A DNA stretch of 8,465 nt from assembly GCA_947440875.1 (NCBI GenBank), contig CANETG010000103.1, positions 1-8,465 on the forward strand, read 5' to 3'. Shown here piece by piece: positions 6,705-8,465 of this stretch (position 1 is the stretch's first letter; the number at the start of each line of letters is the position of its first letter). The notes beneath the pieces are model-generated. The model searched no databases and was not told the origin of the DNA. It saw only the letters and a list, made by a program, of their open reading frames with translations. This DNA comes from Bacteriovoracaceae bacterium (GTDB taxonomy: Bacteria > Bdellovibrionota > Bacteriovoracia > Bacteriovoracales > Bacteriovoracaceae). Both the position numbers and the translations under genes were made by a program.

Positions 6705-6737
6705 AGTGACATTCTCCGCAGTAGAAGTGACACCTCC
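6705..6737 (+). repeat. Short direct repeat AGTGACA-x-CTCC, two units 21 bp apart
   Basis: AGTGACATTCTCC at 6705-6717 and AGTGACACCTCC at 6726-6737 start 21 bases apart, two helical turns, and lie just upstream of the palindromic site A. They could be sites for an upstream-binding protein, or chance. Confidence 0.3.
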
Positions 6738-6760
6738 TAAATCTAATCCCTCATCACCCC

Positions 6761-6803
6761 TGCTGACTAAGAGTCAGCCACTTCTGATTGTAAAAATTAT
6801 AAC
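6761..6803 (+). promoter_or_regulatory. Putative promoter/operator of the right cassette (site A)
   Basis: The palindrome GCTGAC-TAAGA-GTCAGC occupies 6762-6778 (GCTGACT/AGTCAGC around 3 bases), preceded by T to give TGCTGACT at 6761-6768. GATTGTAAAAATTA follows at 6786-6799, running into the -10-like TATAAC at 6798-6803. At 17-bp spacing the -35 hexamer would be CAGCCA, which is not consensus, and the palindrome centre (6770) would sit near -40, the standard place for an activator that touches RNA polymerase. Sites B (3818) and C (2749, minus) share the box. Confidence 0.65.
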
Positions 6804-6866
6804 AACTCCACTTCGTGCATAGGTGCATGCTAACTTTCTCACACATAACGCAACTAAGGAGTTTTT

Positions 6867-7538
6867 GTGAAAGTCTATGCCTTTATGCTTGCCCTTCTGG
6901 TCTCGGGGATTGCCCAGGCCGCTCTCCAAGTAGGAACCTACACAGGTACAGATAACAAGAGAAAATCTTTTGAGGTTCACGTCCAGGAGTATCCGGGACG
7001 AAGAGGAAGCTTTCTTGTGGTCTTAAAAGAAAAGACCGTCGCTCGCCTCTACTTCGTTGATCCATTCTCGAAATCAAAATACGGTATGCTTCCACTCCGT
7101 CCCATGGACAATTACATCATCGGCATTCAGTCATCGACTCCGGTCTTAGCACTTTCGGAAGCCGTCGATGCGTTCACCATCACGCCTAACTCTGGTCCCT
7201 CAGATATTGCCTTTGATGCCTCAATCACCATCAAGAAAAATTCTAAAAAAGAACTCGCTATTGTGGAAGTCGTCGCCGGATCTTACGGCTCGAAGAAGAT
7301 TCAGGTCTCAGGGATTGATATCAGCCGCGAGTCCACTGTTACCAGTAAGTTTACGGGCCTTGAAGGCGACTATGTCCTGAGAGAAACCCGCCCGAATATT
7401 TATGTCATGCTTAAGTCCCAGCTTGAAGACACCGGGATCAAGCTGAATAAAACCGTAACCAATCTCGTTTACTTCACGAAAGACCGCAAAATGGTGGTCG
7501 TGAATGGTCAGACTGGTCTTGCTCGCGAAATCAATTAA
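6867..7538 (+). CDS. Small secreted beta-rich protein, first gene of right cassette
   Basis: A 223-residue exported protein, paralog of the product of 2633-1959. The GTG start is chosen because AAGGAG at 6856-6861 stands 5 bases before it and it completes an 18-residue signal peptide ending AQA; the next ATG (codon 7) would cut away the basic N-region. The mature chain has no cysteine and carries the same landmarks as its paralog: HVQEYPGRRGSF, VARLYFVD, KYGM, DNYIIG, DIAFDASITIKK, then GDYVLRETRP and YVMLKSQL. GSY/GDY motifs recur along the chain, hinting at repeated beta hairpins. The following gene starts 13 bases after the stop, so the pair is an operon, as in the left cassette. Function unknown. 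Confidence 0.85.
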   Translation: MKVYAFMLALLVSGIAQAALQVGTYTGTDNKRKSFEVHVQEYPGRRGSFLVVLKEKTVARLYFVDPFSKSKYGMLPLRPMDNYIIGIQSSTPVLALSEAVDAFTITPNSGPSDIAFDASITIKKNSKKELAIVEVVAGSYGSKKIQVSGIDISRESTVTSKFTGLEGDYVLRETRPNIYVMLKSQLEDTGIKLNKTVTNLVYFTKDRKMVVVNGQTGLAREIN

Positions 7539-7551
7539 AAGGAAAAAAAAG

Positions 7552-8465
7552 ATGAAAACTAAAATTCTTTTACCTATTGTTCTTGCCGTACTTTCTTTCA
7601 CCACCTTTGCTAAAGAAAATCGCCCCCTCCCTCAGGTTCAGCCTCCGCGCGAGCTTGTGGACGTGGGATCGGAATATGCCGAAGGAACCATCACTCGGCT
7701 CACAGCTCAGGATGTAGCGATCTTTGTTCCCTTCGCTCAGAACGCGCAGAATATTTTGAATAAGGCGATGAAAGACATCGATACCATGCCAATCGAGCAA
7801 CAAGTTCGTCACCTAAGTACAGTGATCAAATCGGTGGTGAAGAGATCCGGTGAGAAAAGCTACCAGATGCTCATGCGATTTGCTCTTAACCGCGGACTCT
7901 TCCTGGTTTCAGAGCTTACGCGCGAAGCTGATGTGAATGACGTTGGTGTTCTTGAGAATGCACTCGATCTTCAGGTGCGCTCGATTCGTCTGGCGCTTTC
8001 GGTTTATGAATCCGATCTTTCGTATCAGCGTCGTGCGGCGACTGGATCAACATCGACCTCAATCGGGTACGCGGCTTTTGCCATGAGCTTTGCTCAGAAC
8101 ATGCTCCCCGGGATCATGAACGTCTTCGATGCCACGGCCCAGTACCGCCTTTTCTATAAATCACTTGAAATGATCAACTGGGATTTCTCGCGTGATGAGG
8201 CGGCCTTTGATTATTCTGACGCTATCATTGAAATCTACGATACTCTTGAGATGCTCGAAGAGGACGCTGGTTCGGATGACTTTGAAACAATCCTCAATAT
8301 CAGAAAACTGCACGCACTTCGGGATGTGGTGGCTAAACTTTCGGGAACGTCGGCCTCAACTCAGGCGCCGTCTTTGCCAACAGGTCCCCTTAAGATCACC
8401 GCCCTGGTTGAAGGAACCCTTTACGAACTCAGTGGTTCATCATCAGCAGAAATCTATACCAACTG
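7552..8465 (+). CDS. Secreted protein with helical N-terminal domain (right copy), 3' end cut by window edge
   Basis: An open frame of 304 codons that continues past the window. The signal peptide is residues 1-20 (TFA cleavage), followed by a mature start KENRPLPQVQPPREL almost matching the left paralog. AAAAGGA stands about 9 bases before ATG. Residues about 24-245 align without large gaps to the product of 1930-602, with the same conserved helical motifs (KSYQMLMRFALNR, LENALDLQVRSIRLALS, ESDLSYQRR, NWDFSRDE). Similarity fades after about residue 258. Where the left copy enters its Cys-containing SH3-like repeats, this copy has an S/T/P-rich linker (SGTSASTQAPSLPTGP) and then a different, probably beta segment (LKITALVEGTLYELSG). 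The C-terminal domain lies mostly outside the window, so its type cannot be stated. Confidence 0.85.
   Translation, partial: MKTKILLPIVLAVLSFTTFAKENRPLPQVQPPRELVDVGSEYAEGTITRLTAQDVAIFVPFAQNAQNILNKAMKDIDTMPIEQQVRHLSTVIKSVVKRSGEKSYQMLMRFALNRGLFLVSELTREADVNDVGVLENALDLQVRSIRLALSVYESDLSYQRRAATGSTSTSIGYAAFAMSFAQNMLPGIMNVFDATAQYRLFYKSLEMINWDFSRDEAAFDYSDAIIEIYDTLEMLEEDAGSDDFETILNIRKLHALRDVVAKLSGTSASTQAPSLPTGPLKITALVEGTLYELSGSSSAEIYTN

Larger units (their letters stand above)
6522..6866. other. Intergenic region, 345 bp: terminator, direct repeat, operator/promoter and leader
   Basis: No gene is supported. In order the gap holds the terminator at 6541-6573, an A/T-rich stretch without evident structure to about 6700, a pair of AGTGACA-type direct repeats (6705-6717 and 6726-6737), the operator-like site A (6761-6803), and a leader of about 57 bases ending in AAGGAG at 6856-6861 before the GTG start at 6867. 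A 108-codon frame at 6496-6822 crosses the terminator and promoter and is not a gene. Confidence 0.65.

Noticed and set aside
6496..6822. 108-codon frame overlapping the end of the exported paralog and the following gap
   Set aside because: It runs straight through a strong intrinsic terminator and the putative promoter, and lacks a ribosome binding site.
1..8465. Mobile element, CRISPR array, tRNA or rRNA
   Set aside because: I found no transposase or integrase motif, no regularly spaced repeats, no tRNA-like cloverleaf ends and no rRNA signature. The cassette duplication is old (strongly diverged) and has no flanking repeats that I can see.

Overview
The window reads like a chromosome segment of a Gram-negative bacterium of the Bdellovibrionota/Bacteriovoracia type. 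The clues are a TIGR02147/DUF4423-family regulator, a family I associate with Bdellovibrio-like predators and Fibrobacter, a cluster of Sec-exported proteins of unknown function, and moderate GC with strong AGGAG-type ribosome binding sites. This assignment is an inference; there is no rRNA or other marker gene to confirm it.

Layout. Bases 1-402 hold the 3' end of a class III adenylate/guanylate cyclase gene that starts outside the window. Bases 403-601 are a convergent gap with a terminator for the minus strand. A two-gene minus-strand operon follows: a small beta-type secreted protein (2633-1959), then a 442-residue secreted protein with a helical N-terminal part and SH3-like C-terminal repeats (1930-602). 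Next, also on minus, is a secreted HExxH metallopeptidase (3803-2757). Divergent from it on plus is a three-gene operon: the TIGR02147 regulator (start reassigned to 3917) and two tandem exported proteins that are distant paralogs of each other (4852-5694 and 5721-6521). It ends in a strong terminator. After a 345-bp gap, the small-plus-large secreted pair appears again on plus (6867-7538 and 7552 to the window end). The locus is therefore roughly mirror-symmetric, with paralogous two-gene operons flanking a central regulator/peptidase/paralog-pair block.

How the parts may work together. Every gene except the cyclase fragment and the regulator encodes a predicted signal peptide, so the products act in the periplasm, in the envelope or outside the cell. 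The regulator is the only DNA-binding candidate. The sequence TGCTGACT occurs upstream of all four transcription units. At both cassette operons it is part of a clean palindrome GCTGAC-N5-GTCAGC. At the regulator promoter and the right cassette promoter it is followed, exactly 25 bp from its first base, by the same 14-bp sequence GATTGTAAAAATTA. The simplest reading is a self-contained regulon of exported proteins, probably controlled by the central TIGR02147 protein. The biochemical role of the exported proteins is unknown; I do not recognise a described system.
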